This document shows, piece by piece, positions 6,846 through 15,023 of a DNA stretch of 33,355 bases. Source of the stretch: Lactiplantibacillus fabifermentans DSM 21115 (GTDB lineage: Bacteria > Bacillota > Bacilli > Lactobacillales > Lactobacillaceae). Position numbers and translations under genes: made by a program. The notes beneath the pieces were generated by a model, which was given only the letters and a program-made list of their open reading frames with translations, was not told the DNA's origin and ran no database searches. The stretch is taken from NCBI RefSeq assembly GCF_000498955.2, contig NZ_AYGX02000004.1:1-33355 (forward strand), given 5' to 3'. Every line of letters starts with the position of its first letter. Position 1 is the stretch's first letter.

Positions 6846-8192
6846 ATGTTATTAACCATTATTTCCTATGCCATGATTGTCGTCTTCATGTTCATCATCA
6901 TGAAGAAGAAATTATCGCCATTCACGGCCTTAGTACTCGTACCGTTAGTTTTTGCCATTATTGCGATGGTCGCGGGGGTTGCCAAAAAGGGAACCATTGG
7001 GGATTTCGTCCTAGAGGGGATTAAGACGACCGCCAACACCGGGATCATGTTATTATTTGCCATTTTATATTTCTCCATTATGTTGGATGCCGGGTTATTT
7101 GACCCGATCACCAAGAAAATGATTCTGTTTGCCAAGGGCGATCCGATGAAAGTCTTGATGGCCACCGCGGTAGTTGCCGCCGCCGTTTCCTTAAACGGGG
7201 ATGGGACCACGACGACTTTGATTTGTTGTTCAGCTTTTATTCCAATCTATAAGAAACTCAACATGCGCATGATGAACTTAGGGGTCTTAGTCATCCTTCA
7301 AAATACCATCATGAACTTACTGCCATGGGGTGGGCCAACTGCGCGGGCCATGGCCGTCTTAGATGTTGATGCTAGTATTTTAGCTTACGTGATGCCGGGG
7401 ATGATTATCGCGTTACTTTACGTCACCTTTATCGTTGCCCCAAGCATGGGGCGCAAGGAACGGAAACGCTTAGGGGTCAAAGAATTAACCCCTGACGAAA
7501 TTGAAGCGATGACGCAAGTTACTGATCCAGAAGTTGCTGAAATTCGTCGGCCAAAGAACTTTGCGTTTAACGGGATTTTGACGATTGTCTTAATCGCTTG
7601 GTTAGTGGCTGGTTCATTTATTAAAGCCTTAGAAATGCCACCATTGTTGCTCTTCTTAGTTGGGACTTGTATCGCTTTGATGGTCAACTATCCAAAGCTA
7701 AAAGACCAATCCAAACGTATCGGAGCTAACGGTGGCGACGCTGTGCAAGTGGTTATCTTAGTTTTCGCGGCGGGGGTCTTCATGGGTCTCTTCCAAGGAA
7801 CTGGGATGGCGACGGCCTTAGCCCAAAGCTTTACCCAAATTATCCCACACCAATTAGCTGGTTTCTGGGGTTTGGTTATCGCCGCGATTTCCGCACCCGG
7901 GACGTTCTTCTTATCCAATGACGGCTTCTACTTTGGGGTCTTACCAGTCTTAGCTCAAGCCGGGCGGGCATACGGCTTCACCAACATGCAAATGGCCCTC
8001 GCTTCCTTAATGGGACAAGCCTTCCATTTGCTCAGTCCGTTAGTTGCCTTTATTTACTTGCTCTTACGTTTAACTGGTTTAGACATGGGGGCTTGGCAAA
8101 AAGAAACGGCCAAATATGCGTTAGGCGTTTTCGCCATCTTCGTGGTGACGATTCTCTTGACCGGTCACATGCCATTCTACATTCCGCAATGA
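6846..8192 (+). CDS. citH: CitMHS family metal-citrate/proton symporter
   Basis: A 448-residue polytopic membrane protein with about 12 hydrophobic segments, the normal length for the CitMHS family, which imports citrate complexed with divalent metal ions. The family-typical SLNGDGTTTTLICCSAFIP segment lies near residues 115-135 and the NLLPWGGPTARA segment near 155-168. A GGAG ribosome site precedes the ATG. It is the first gene of the citrate cluster and the uptake step for it; the equivalent in Enterococcus faecalis is CitH (CitM in Bacillus). The 79-bp gap to oadH holds no clear terminator, so it is probably co-transcribed. Confidence 0.92.
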   Translation: MLLTIISYAMIVVFMFIIMKKKLSPFTALVLVPLVFAIIAMVAGVAKKGTIGDFVLEGIKTTANTGIMLLFAILYFSIMLDAGLFDPITKKMILFAKGDPMKVLMATAVVAAAVSLNGDGTTTTLICCSAFIPIYKKLNMRMMNLGVLVILQNTIMNLLPWGGPTARAMAVLDVDASILAYVMPGMIIALLYVTFIVAPSMGRKERKRLGVKELTPDEIEAMTQVTDPEVAEIRRPKNFAFNGILTIVLIAWLVAGSFIKALEMPPLLLFLVGTCIALMVNYPKLKDQSKRIGANGGDAVQVVILVFAAGVFMGLFQGTGMATALAQSFTQIIPHQLAGFWGLVIAAISAPGTFFLSNDGFYFGVLPVLAQAGRAYGFTNMQMALASLMGQAFHLLSPLVAFIYLLLRLTGLDMGAWQKETAKYALGVFAIFVVTILLTGHMPFYIPQ

Positions 8193-8271
8193 CGGAAAAC
8201 CTTTAAAAGAACAATGTGGTTGGCCATTTGGTTATATCATGAAATTAAGCCATTTTTAAGGAGGAAACCGC

Positions 8272-8598
8272 ATGGGAACGTTTTGGCAACACTTGTTCCA
8301 TCATGACACTAGCGCGACCCCGGCCAAAACGCCGGCGGTTCCGGCAGCGCCAAGTGAACAGTGGGTGGCAGTCCCCCGCTACTTGGAAGTTGATCCTAGT
8401 GAACACGTGATTCCGAGTTTGATTGCGGCCAGTGTGACCGCGGATCAAGCACCGGATAGTCAGTTAGTTTTAAAGCACTTATATGTTCAAAATCCGGAAG
8501 CGCAGTTGGTTAGCATGATTGCCAGCAGTTGTGCTTTAGCTACCGGCGACGGTCAGTTCGTCGTCACATCAATTAGAAAGCGAGTTGACCCATCCTAA
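8272..8598 (+). CDS. oadH: OadH-like small subunit of oxaloacetate decarboxylase
   Basis: A 108-residue soluble protein with an AAGGAGG site. It has a short N-terminal helix (MGTFWQHLFHH), a Pro/Ala linker, then a compact domain containing RYLEVDPSEHVIPSLIAASV and VLKHLYVQNPEAQLVSMIA. Position (first of oadH-oadD-oadB), size and this domain match OadH, the extra soluble subunit of the enterococcal-type decarboxylase complex. Its stop overlaps the oadD start (TAATG), indicating coupled translation. Assignment rests on context and length more than on a known catalytic motif. Confidence 0.75.
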   Translation: MGTFWQHLFHHDTSATPAKTPAVPAAPSEQWVAVPRYLEVDPSEHVIPSLIAASVTADQAPDSQLVLKHLYVQNPEAQLVSMIASSCALATGDGQFVVTSIRKRVDPS

Positions 8599-8993
8599 TG
8601 TTACGCAAATTTAAAATCACCATTGATGGCCAAGAATATTTAGTTGAAATGGAAGAAATCGGTGGCACACCGCAACCGGTAGCCGCCGCACCAGTCGCCC
8701 CCGCCCCCGTTGCCGCGACGCCGGAACCGACGCCAACGCCGGCCCCCGCCCCAAAAGCGGCCGCCGCACCGGCTGACAGCAGTCAAGCGATGACGGCGCC
8801 GATGCCTGGGGTCATTATCAAGATCATGGTCGAACCTGGTGACCAAGTGAAAGAAAACCAACCATTACTCGTCTTAGAAGCGATGAAAATGGAAAATGAA
8901 ATCGTTGCCAATAAGGCGGGGACTGTTGAACAATTGTTTGTTAACAAAAACGACATGGTCAATGCCGGTGACGCGCTGATTAAGATCAGCTGA
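8598..8993 (+). CDS. oadD: Biotin carrier subunit of oxaloacetate decarboxylase
   Basis: A 131-residue biotin acceptor. It has an N-terminal beta hairpin (MLRKFKITIDGQEYLVEMEE), a highly Pro/Ala-rich flexible linker (about 25-62) and a biotinyl domain (about 64-131) with an intact EAMKM motif at 94-98; Lys97 is the biotinylated residue. The swinging linker carries carboxybiotin from the OadA carboxyltransferase to the OadB pump. OadA in this cluster lacks its own biotinyl domain, so this separate carrier is required. It overlaps oadH by one base and is followed after 13 bp by oadB. Confidence 0.93.
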   Translation: MLRKFKITIDGQEYLVEMEEIGGTPQPVAAAPVAPAPVAATPEPTPTPAPAPKAAAAPADSSQAMTAPMPGVIIKIMVEPGDQVKENQPLLVLEAMKMENEIVANKAGTVEQLFVNKNDMVNAGDALIKIS

Positions 8994-9006
8994 GAGGAGC
9001 GAGCAT

Positions 9007-10128
9007 GTGGAAACCTTAATTCAAGGCGTTACGTCAATTACCCTTGGTCAAATTGCCATGATGTTAATCGGTGGCATCTTGATATATTTGGGTATTAAAA
9101 AAGAATATGAACCAACGTTGTTAATCCCGATGGGGTTGGGAGCGATTCTCGTTAACTTCCCGGATACCGGGGTGTTGACGCAAATGGTCGGTGGAACGAA
9201 AGCTGAAGGGGTCTTAGATGTGCTCTTCAAAGCCGGCATCACGACCGAATTGTTTCCACTGTTAATCTTTATCGGAATCGGGGCCATGATTGATTTTGGC
9301 CCGTTGTTACAAAATCCGTTTATGTTACTCTTCGGGGCCGCGGCCCAATTCGGAATCTTCTTCGTCGTAATCGTCGCCGTTTTATGTGGTTTTGATATCA
9401 AAGAAGCCGCGTCAATCGGGATTATCGGAGCAGCGGATGGTCCAACTGCAATCTTCGTTTCCAACCAGTTAGCGCAAAATTTACTGGGGCCGATTACCGT
9501 GGCGGCGTACTCGTACATGGCGTTAGTGCCAATTATTCAACCAGCGGCGATTAAAGCTGTGACCACGAAAAAAGAACGTCAAATTCGGATGACTTACAAA
9601 GCCGAAAGTGTTTCTAAGCAAACTAAGATTTTGTTCCCGATTATCGTCACGATTTTAGCCGGGTTCATCGCCCCAATCTCATTACCATTAGTGGGGTTCT
9701 TAATGTTCGGGAACTTACTGCGGGAATGTGGGGTCTTAGACCGGTTATCCAACACCGCGCAAAATGAATTGGTCAACATTGTCAGCATCTTGTTAGGGTT
9801 GACGATTTCGGTTAAGTTACAAGCGGACCAATTCTTGAACTGGCAAACGTTAATGATTATCGCGTTTGGGTTAGTGGCCTTTGTGATGGATTCCATCGGG
9901 GGCGTCTTATTTGCGAAGTTGTTCAACCTCTTCCGTAAAGAAAAAATCAACCCAATGATTGGGGCGGCCGGAATTTCTGCGTTCCCAATGTCTAGTCGGG
10001 TGATTCAAAAGATGGCTTCAGAAGAAGATCCGAAGAACTTTGTCTTAATGTACGCAGTCGGCGCCAACGTTTCTGGCCAAATCGGGTCAGTGATTGCTGG
10101 TGGGTTATTGCTATCATTCTTCATGTAG
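9007..10128 (+). CDS. oadB: Oxaloacetate decarboxylase beta subunit (sodium pump)
   Basis: A 373-residue integral membrane protein that decarboxylates carboxybiotin and couples this to outward Na+ transport. The signature GAADGPTAIFVSN is at about 141-153; Asp144 corresponds to the essential Na+/H+-binding aspartate of the family. The late GANVSGQIGSVIAGG motif is also present. The start is GTG at 9007 (AGGAG site 7 nt upstream), because the overlapping ATG at 9005 is in a frame that stops at once. The length is normal for the family. Confidence 0.94.
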   Translation: METLIQGVTSITLGQIAMMLIGGILIYLGIKKEYEPTLLIPMGLGAILVNFPDTGVLTQMVGGTKAEGVLDVLFKAGITTELFPLLIFIGIGAMIDFGPLLQNPFMLLFGAAAQFGIFFVVIVAVLCGFDIKEAASIGIIGAADGPTAIFVSNQLAQNLLGPITVAAYSYMALVPIIQPAAIKAVTTKKERQIRMTYKAESVSKQTKILFPIIVTILAGFIAPISLPLVGFLMFGNLLRECGVLDRLSNTAQNELVNIVSILLGLTISVKLQADQFLNWQTLMIIAFGLVAFVMDSIGGVLFAKLFNLFRKEKINPMIGAAGISAFPMSSRVIQKMASEEDPKNFVLMYAVGANVSGQIGSVIAGGLLLSFFM

Positions 10129-10140
10129 GGGGACGCGACC

Positions 10141-10263
10141 ATGATACACAACTTAGAAATTGCCTTTGAACTAATGGGTTTTGGGATGGGCGGCGTCTTT
10201 CTAGTCTTATTCGTCATCTACCTAATCTCCAAAGCCCTAATCAAAATTTTCCCAGTTAAGTAG
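10141..10263 (+). CDS. oadG: Minimal OadG-like (gamma subunit) membrane peptide
   Basis: A 40-codon ORF immediately after oadB (12-bp gap, GGGGGA site). It encodes one membrane helix, MGFGMGGVFLVLFVIYLIS (residues 12-30), then a short basic tail ending KIFPVK. OadG/Na+-pump decarboxylase gamma subunits start with just such a Gly-rich helix (GMGxVFLxL), and in the Klebsiella enzyme the gamma subunit stabilises the alpha-beta complex. Here the C-terminal zinc-binding and OadA-docking region is absent, so only the membrane anchor part remains. OadH may fill the soluble role (inference). Placement and sequence make it a real gene; exact function is uncertain. Confidence 0.75.
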   Translation: MIHNLEIAFELMGFGMGGVFLVLFVIYLISKALIKIFPVK

Positions 10264-10277
10264 CGGGTGACCGCTGC

Positions 10278-10439
10278 GCCCGGACGGTTGTGCCGGCCGT
10301 GGGGACCGGGTCAAGCCAAAAAGCGGTCTTGACCCTCGCTTTGAAGCCTACAACCCAAGTCTTCAAAGACGTCCGCCATGTAAGGCGCCACAAAACACCG
10401 CCTAACATGGCTTTCACCGCCGGGCACAACCGTCCGGGC
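10278..10439 (+). repeat. Structured repeat element, copy A
   Basis: A 162-bp element with a perfect 17-bp outer stem (10278-10294 / 10423-10439) enclosing three hairpins. P2 is GGGTCAAG / CTTGACCC (10308-10315 / 10328-10335), with loop CCAAAAAGCGGT. P3 is CTTTGAAG / CTTCAAAG (10339-10346 / 10361-10368). P4 is GCCATGTAAGGCG / CGCCTAACATGGC (10375-10387 / 10399-10411), with a central A-A mismatch. It shares loop and junction blocks with copies B and C. No T tract follows, so it is not an ordinary terminator. It lies between oadG and citC. Confidence 0.85.
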
Positions 10440-10575
10440 TCCGCTCAACGCCACTTAACGTTGAAATTAATTGGGGATTAAAGGATTGCCATTATCGTTA
10501 TCATCATTTTAGATATGACAATCTATCATAATTATGTCAATACAATCAGCACATAGTAGTTAGGAAAGTTATTTA
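10440..10575. promoter_or_regulatory. AT-rich spacer between repeats A and B, possible internal operator
   Basis: The 136 bp between the two inverted repeat copies turn AT-rich and contain the self-complementary CATAATTATG (10527-10536) flanked by TGACA (10516-10520) and TGTCA (10535-10539). This could be an operator or a secondary promoter for citCDEFX, but no pair of -35/-10 boxes with proper spacing is convincing. No ORF here looks coding. Confidence 0.3.
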
Positions 10576-10760
10576 GCTGGGGGTTGCGGTGTAATGGAGA
10601 CCGCCGTGAAAGTGGCGTTAACGCGGTTGGGTTTTATCGCGTTTACACCACGGACGTCTTTGATGATTTGCGGGTTGTGCAAAGCATCAAAGCGAGGTTC
10701 AAGACCGCTTTTTGGCTGAACCGGTCCCACCGCGGTCGTAATTACACCGCAACCCCCAGC
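10576..10760 (-). repeat. Structured repeat element, copy B (inverted relative to A)
   Basis: A 185-bp element with a perfect 20-bp outer stem (10576-10595 / 10741-10760). Read on the minus strand it has the same order as copies A and C: P2 GGTTCA / TGAACC around the shared CCAAAAAGCGGTC loop, P3 CTTTGATG / CATCAAAG, and P4 beginning GTGGTGTAA and ending TTAACGCCAC, then CTTTCACGGC. It ends 25 bp before citC, and the citC ribosome site lies just outside it. Confidence 0.85.
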
Positions 10761-10785
10761 GGCAAAAGAAAACGGGGGGCATACG

Positions 10786-11772
10786 ATGCAATTGAAACGG
10801 TTATGGTTGACGATTAATCCAACCGCTAAACAGCAATGGCAAGCGTTATTGACGCAAGCCGGTTTGATGGCTGATGACCAAGTTGATTACACAGTTGGCC
10901 TCTATGAACATGAACAGTTAATTGGTACCGGCTCGTTGTATCAAAATATTATTAAATGTGTGGCGATTGATGAAACGGTGACCCACCAAAACTTGTTGGC
11001 ACCACTCATCAAGGCCTTGTTGGACCGATTAGCTGAAACGCCTTATGACAACGCCTTTGTTTACACTAAGCCGTGCACGGCGCCATATTTTGAGGCGTTA
11101 GGCTTTAAAGCCGTTGTTGCGACCAAGCAAATCGTTTTGTTAGAACGCGGCTATCCAGATTTGAATGCGTATCAATTGTTATTGGACCAACATAAAGTGA
11201 CTAGCACGAATGCCGGCGCGATTGTGATGAATGCCAATCCGTTTACGAATGGGCACTTACATCTGATCAAGACCGCGCTGAAAACGTGTGATGTCGTTTA
11301 CGTCTTCGTCGTTTCGGAAGACCGGTCGCAATTCGATACGCAAGCACGTTTGACGATGGTCCAGCAAGCCGTAGCCGCGGAACTGCGGGTCATCGTCTTA
11401 CCTACGAATCATTATTTGGTGGCCAATGCGACATTTCCAGCGTACTTTTTAAAAGATCACGCGGACTTAGCGGTCGCCAAACAACAAGCGCAATTAGATG
11501 CCACGTTATTTTTACGTAAAATCAGTCCAATTTTGGATATTCATCACCGGTTCGTCGGGGAAGAACCCCTGTCACCGGTAACACAAGTTTACAATGAACA
11601 GCTCGCGAAAGTTTTAACCGGACAAGTCGCTTTGACGGTCGTGCCGCGCTTGCAATATCATGGTCAGCCAGTGAGTGCGACGGCAGTCCGGGCGGCGATA
11701 GCGGTGAATGAATGGTCGACTGTTGACCAGCTAGTTCCGCCGACAACGCGTCAATTTTTGAAGGGAAGTTAA
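10786..11772 (+). CDS. citC: [Citrate (pro-3S)-lyase] ligase
   Basis: A 328-residue cytoplasmic enzyme that activates citrate lyase by ATP-dependent acetylation of the thiol of its prosthetic group. The N-terminal about 115 residues form a GNAT-like domain (VGLYEHEQLIGTGSLY, YFEALGFKAV). The nucleotidyltransferase domain follows, with the NPFTNGH motif (about 151-157) and the ISxTxVR-like PVSATAVRAA near the C-terminus. The length is typical. The ribosome site is a run of six G at 10773-10778, directly after repeat B. It is the first gene of citCDEFX and citD follows after 4 bp. Confidence 0.94.
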   Translation: MQLKRLWLTINPTAKQQWQALLTQAGLMADDQVDYTVGLYEHEQLIGTGSLYQNIIKCVAIDETVTHQNLLAPLIKALLDRLAETPYDNAFVYTKPCTAPYFEALGFKAVVATKQIVLLERGYPDLNAYQLLLDQHKVTSTNAGAIVMNANPFTNGHLHLIKTALKTCDVVYVFVVSEDRSQFDTQARLTMVQQAVAAELRVIVLPTNHYLVANATFPAYFLKDHADLAVAKQQAQLDATLFLRKISPILDIHHRFVGEEPLSPVTQVYNEQLAKVLTGQVALTVVPRLQYHGQPVSATAVRAAIAVNEWSTVDQLVPPTTRQFLKGS

Positions 11773-11776
11773 CCAT

Positions 11777-12082
11777 ATGACAACGAATCAAACCGTCACG
11801 GTCGGTACGATGGAATCAAGCGATATTATGATTACCCTCAAACCGAATGCTAGTGGCATTAAAATCGATTTAGAAAGTAACGTCAAAAAACAATTCGGGG
11901 CGCACATTACCGCGCTGATCACCGAAGTTTTACAAAAGCTCGATATTCAAAATATTGCCGTTGAAGCGGTCGATAAAGGCGCCTTGGATTGCACGATTAA
12001 AGCGCGCACGATTGCGGCGGCTTATCGGCTACAAGGTAAGACGGATTACGATTGGGAGGCGTTGAACTCATGGAACGATTAA
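11777..12082 (+). CDS. citD: Citrate lyase gamma subunit (acyl carrier protein)
   Basis: A 101-residue acyl carrier subunit. The prosthetic group 2'-(5''-triphosphoribosyl)-3'-dephospho-CoA is attached to the serine in GTMESSD; Ser14 is in the expected position. CitX and CitG, which make and attach the group, are encoded further along. The length is normal, and the 3' end overlaps the start of citE by 13 bp, indicating translational coupling. Confidence 0.94.
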   Translation: MTTNQTVTVGTMESSDIMITLKPNASGIKIDLESNVKKQFGAHITALITEVLQKLDIQNIAVEAVDKGALDCTIKARTIAAAYRLQGKTDYDWEALNSWND

Positions 12083-12948
12083 GAAGAACAATGATGTTTG
12101 TCCCCGGCGCTAACCCAGCCATGTTACGCGATGCCGTCTTATACGGTGCCGACTCAGTGATGTTTGACTTGGAAGATGCCGTTTCATTGAAAGAAAAAGA
12201 TACGGCCCGCGTCCTCGTGTATTCCGCCTTGAAGACCTTTGATTATAGCAGTGTTGAAACGGTCGTCCGCGTCAACGCCTTGGATGCCGGTGGCGACCAA
12301 GATATTGAAGCCATGGTTTTAGGTGGCATCAACGTGATTCGGTTACCGAAGACGGAAACCGCGCAAGATATTGTCGATGTCGATGCGGTGATTACTAAAG
12401 TCGAAAAGAAATACGGTATTCCGGTCGGTACGACTAACATGATGGCCGCGATCGAATCAGCCGAAGGGGTCTTGAATGCGCGCGATATCGCTAAAGCTTC
12501 CCCGCGGATGATTGGGATTGCGCTCGGTGCTGAAGATTACGTTACGAGTCAAAAGACGCGGCGCTACCCAGATGGCGCCGAACTCTCCTTTGCCCGTAAC
12601 TACATCTTGCATTCCGCCCGCGCTGCTGGGATTGCAGCGATTGATACGGTGTATTCGGATGTGGATAACGAAGAAGGCTTACGCCATGAAACGGAATTGA
12701 TCAAACAACTCGGTTTTGACGGTAAGTCGGTCATTAATCCGCGTCAAATTCCCGTCATCAACGGGATTTACGCCCCGACGGCTAAAGAAGTTCAAAAAGC
12801 TCAAGAAGTGATGGCCGGAATTCGCGAAGCCGAAGCCAAAGGTTCCGGGGTCATTGCCGTGAACGGTCAAATGGTTGATAAACCAATCGTTGAACGGGCT
12901 GAACGGGTCTTAGCGTTAGCCAAGGCCACGAATATGGAGGTGGACTGA
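12070..12948 (+). CDS. citE: Citrate lyase beta subunit (citryl-ACP lyase)
   Basis: A 292-residue TIM-barrel lyase that cleaves citryl-S-ACP to acetyl-S-ACP and oxaloacetate. Family motifs are RRTMMFVPG at the start, DSVMFDLEDAV (Mg2+-site acidic residues), NMMAAIESAEG and GAEDY, and HPRQ-like INPRQIPVIN near the end. The ATG at 12070 with a GGGAGG site is preferred over the upstream TTG at 12052. It overlaps citD and is 1 bp from citF. Confidence 0.95.
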   Translation: MERLRRTMMFVPGANPAMLRDAVLYGADSVMFDLEDAVSLKEKDTARVLVYSALKTFDYSSVETVVRVNALDAGGDQDIEAMVLGGINVIRLPKTETAQDIVDVDAVITKVEKKYGIPVGTTNMMAAIESAEGVLNARDIAKASPRMIGIALGAEDYVTSQKTRRYPDGAELSFARNYILHSARAAGIAAIDTVYSDVDNEEGLRHETELIKQLGFDGKSVINPRQIPVINGIYAPTAKEVQKAQEVMAGIREAEAKGSGVIAVNGQMVDKPIVERAERVLALAKATNMEVD

Positions 12949-12949
12949 G

Positions 12950-14482
12950 ATGGTTGAAAATAAATTAAAACGCGATATTCCAGCCGTTTACGCTGACAAG
13001 TATGGCGTCTATGATGGCGAGTTCGCCCAGGTGGCGCCTTATCAAGCGGCCACTAAACGCGTTAAACCGATTAAACCAAACGACACGAAGTTATTAGCGA
13101 GCATTCATGACGCCATCGTCAAGACGGGCTTAAAAGATGGCATGACGATTTCGTTCCATCACCATTTCCGTGAAGGCGACTTTGTCATGAACATGGTCTT
13201 AGCTGAAATCGCTAAGATGGGCATCAAAGACTTGTCGATTGCGCCGAGTTCAATTGCTAATGTCCATGAACCGTTGATTGACCACATTAAAAATGGCGTC
13301 GTGACTAATATCACGTCGAGTGGGCTCCGTGATAAAGTCGGGGCCGCAATTTCTAGCGGTATCATGAAAAATCCAGTTGTCATTCGCTCACACGGTGGCC
13401 GCGCGCGCGCAATTGCCAGTGGCGATATTCATATCGACGTGGCCTTCTTAGGGGCGCCGAGTGCCGACGAATACGGTAATATCAACGGGACGAAAGGCAA
13501 AGCCACTTGTGGTTCCTTAGGTTATGCGATGGTTGACGCGAAGTATGCCGACCAAGTTGTCGCCATTACCGATACGTTAGTGCCTTATCCCAACACCCCC
13601 ATCAGTATTCCGCAAACGGATGTCGATTACGTCGTGCAAGTTGACGCGATTGGCGACCCCGATGGGATTGCCAAAGGGGCGACCCGTTTTACCAAGAATC
13701 CGAAAGAATTATTAATTGCCGAATATGCAGCGAAAGTCATCACCGCGTCCGACTATTTCAAACCCGGCTTCTCGTTCCAAACGGGTAGTGGTGGCGCAGC
13801 CTTAGCAGTTAGTCGTTTCTTGCGTCAAACAATGGTTGACCAAGATGTTAAAGCGAGCTTTGCCCTCGGCGGAATTACGAACGCAATGGTTGAAATGCAA
13901 CAAGCTGGGTTAGTGGATAAGTTGATCGATGTGCAAGATTTCGACCATCCTTCCGCCGTTTCCTTAGCTGAAAATGCCGACCATTATGAAATTGATGCTA
14001 ATATGTATGCTTCGCCATTGAGTAAAGGTGCTGTCATTAATAAGTTAGACGTGGCAATTTTATCGGCCTTAGAAGTTGATACGGACTTCAACGTCAACGT
14101 GATTACCGGCTCGGACGGCGTCTTACGGGGCGCTTCGGGTGGGCATTCCGACACGAGTGCCGCTTGCAAGATGAGCATGGTGATTGCCCCGGTTGTCCGC
14201 GGCCGCATCCCAACTATCGTGGATAGTGTAACGACCGTGGTTACGCCAGGGTCTAGTGTGGATGTTGTCGTAACCGAATTAGGGATTGCGATTAATCCGG
14301 CCCGGCCAGACTTAATTGCAATGTTTAAAGACTTAAAAGTCCCACAACTCACGATTGACGCCTTAAAAGACAAAGCCTATGCCATTACCGGCGTGCCCGA
14401 AAAGATTGAATACGGCGACCAAACCGTCGCGTTGATTGAATATCGCGATGGTAGCTTAATCGATGTGGTCAAAAATGTCTGA
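12950..14482 (+). CDS. citF: Citrate lyase alpha subunit (citrate-ACP transferase)
   Basis: A 510-residue CoA-transferase-fold protein that exchanges acetate for citrate on the acyl carrier protein. The length is typical. Recognisable parts include MTISFHHHFREGDFVMNMV near residues 64-82, the Gly-rich FQTGSGGAALAVSRFL and ASGGHSDTSA segments, and the conserved ELGIAINPARPDL near the C-terminus. It begins one base after citE with a GGAGG site inside citE, and its last codons overlap the citX start. Confidence 0.95.
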   Translation: MVENKLKRDIPAVYADKYGVYDGEFAQVAPYQAATKRVKPIKPNDTKLLASIHDAIVKTGLKDGMTISFHHHFREGDFVMNMVLAEIAKMGIKDLSIAPSSIANVHEPLIDHIKNGVVTNITSSGLRDKVGAAISSGIMKNPVVIRSHGGRARAIASGDIHIDVAFLGAPSADEYGNINGTKGKATCGSLGYAMVDAKYADQVVAITDTLVPYPNTPISIPQTDVDYVVQVDAIGDPDGIAKGATRFTKNPKELLIAEYAAKVITASDYFKPGFSFQTGSGGAALAVSRFLRQTMVDQDVKASFALGGITNAMVEMQQAGLVDKLIDVQDFDHPSAVSLAENADHYEIDANMYASPLSKGAVINKLDVAILSALEVDTDFNVNVITGSDGVLRGASGGHSDTSAACKMSMVIAPVVRGRIPTIVDSVTTVVTPGSSVDVVVTELGIAINPARPDLIAMFKDLKVPQLTIDALKDKAYAITGVPEKIEYGDQTVALIEYRDGSLIDVVKNV

Positions 14483-15023
14483 GACGTTTAAAAATTTGAC
14501 GGGCCCAGCGATTACCTTGCCACAAATGTTAGCGACCCGCGATTGGCGGGCGGCCCAACAACGGCAATTGTTGACGGAGCATCCGATGACGTCCCTGATT
14601 TGGGCGTCAGTCCGAATTCCGGGCCCCATCAAGACTGGGCCGCAACTAATTGCTGGTTACCAAGCAATGCAACAACACTTGTTAGCGCAATTAGGTGACC
14701 GGGTGGTGGCGCAAGCGAGTTTTGACCGGCCGACCGGTTATGAATTTTACATTGTGGCCAAAGTCGATGCGCTCGAAGTTAAACAAGCTTTAATGCAATT
14801 AGAACAATCAACGGCGTTTAGCCAATTGGCGGACTTAGATGTCTTAACGCTCGTCCACGACCAACTGCACCAAGTGAGTCGCGCCGGCTTAGCGTTACCG
14901 GTCCGACCGTGCTTGATTTGTGGTGGCGATGCCAAGGCGTGTAGCCGATCACGGCGTCACGGGTTAGCCGAAGTCCAACATGCCGTTGATACGATTATTA
15001 CCGAAGGGTGGCGAGCAGGATGA
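14475..15023 (+). CDS. citX: Apo-citrate lyase phosphoribosyl-dephospho-CoA transferase
   Basis: A 182-residue enzyme that transfers the triphosphoribosyl-dephospho-CoA precursor to apo-CitD. The diagnostic C-terminal signature CLICGGDAKACSRSRRHG is present. Two ATGs are possible (14463 and 14475); the second is preferred because it starts at the family-like MSETFKN, but neither ribosome site is strong. The gene overlaps the end of citF and its stop overlaps the oadA start. This is a stand-alone CitX, not a CitXG fusion; citG lies downstream. Confidence 0.92.
   Translation: MSETFKNLTGPAITLPQMLATRDWRAAQQRQLLTEHPMTSLIWASVRIPGPIKTGPQLIAGYQAMQQHLLAQLGDRVVAQASFDRPTGYEFYIVAKVDALEVKQALMQLEQSTAFSQLADLDVLTLVHDQLHQVSRAGLALPVRPCLICGGDAKACSRSRRHGLAEVQHAVDTIITEGWRAG

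Noticed and set aside
10290-10481. 63-codon plus-strand ORF inside repeat copy A
   Set aside because: It runs through the stems of the structured element, has no ribosome site and no protein-like composition; it results from the GC-rich repeat.
10278-10760. CRISPR array or rho-independent terminators
   Set aside because: There are only two copies here, inverted, 160-185 bp long and internally structured, without short regular repeats or spacers; no T tract follows either copy, so they are not typical terminators.
10584-10817. 77-codon plus-strand ORF across repeat copy B and the citC start
   Set aside because: It covers the palindromic arms of copy B and overlaps the true citC start in another frame; no family-like sequence.
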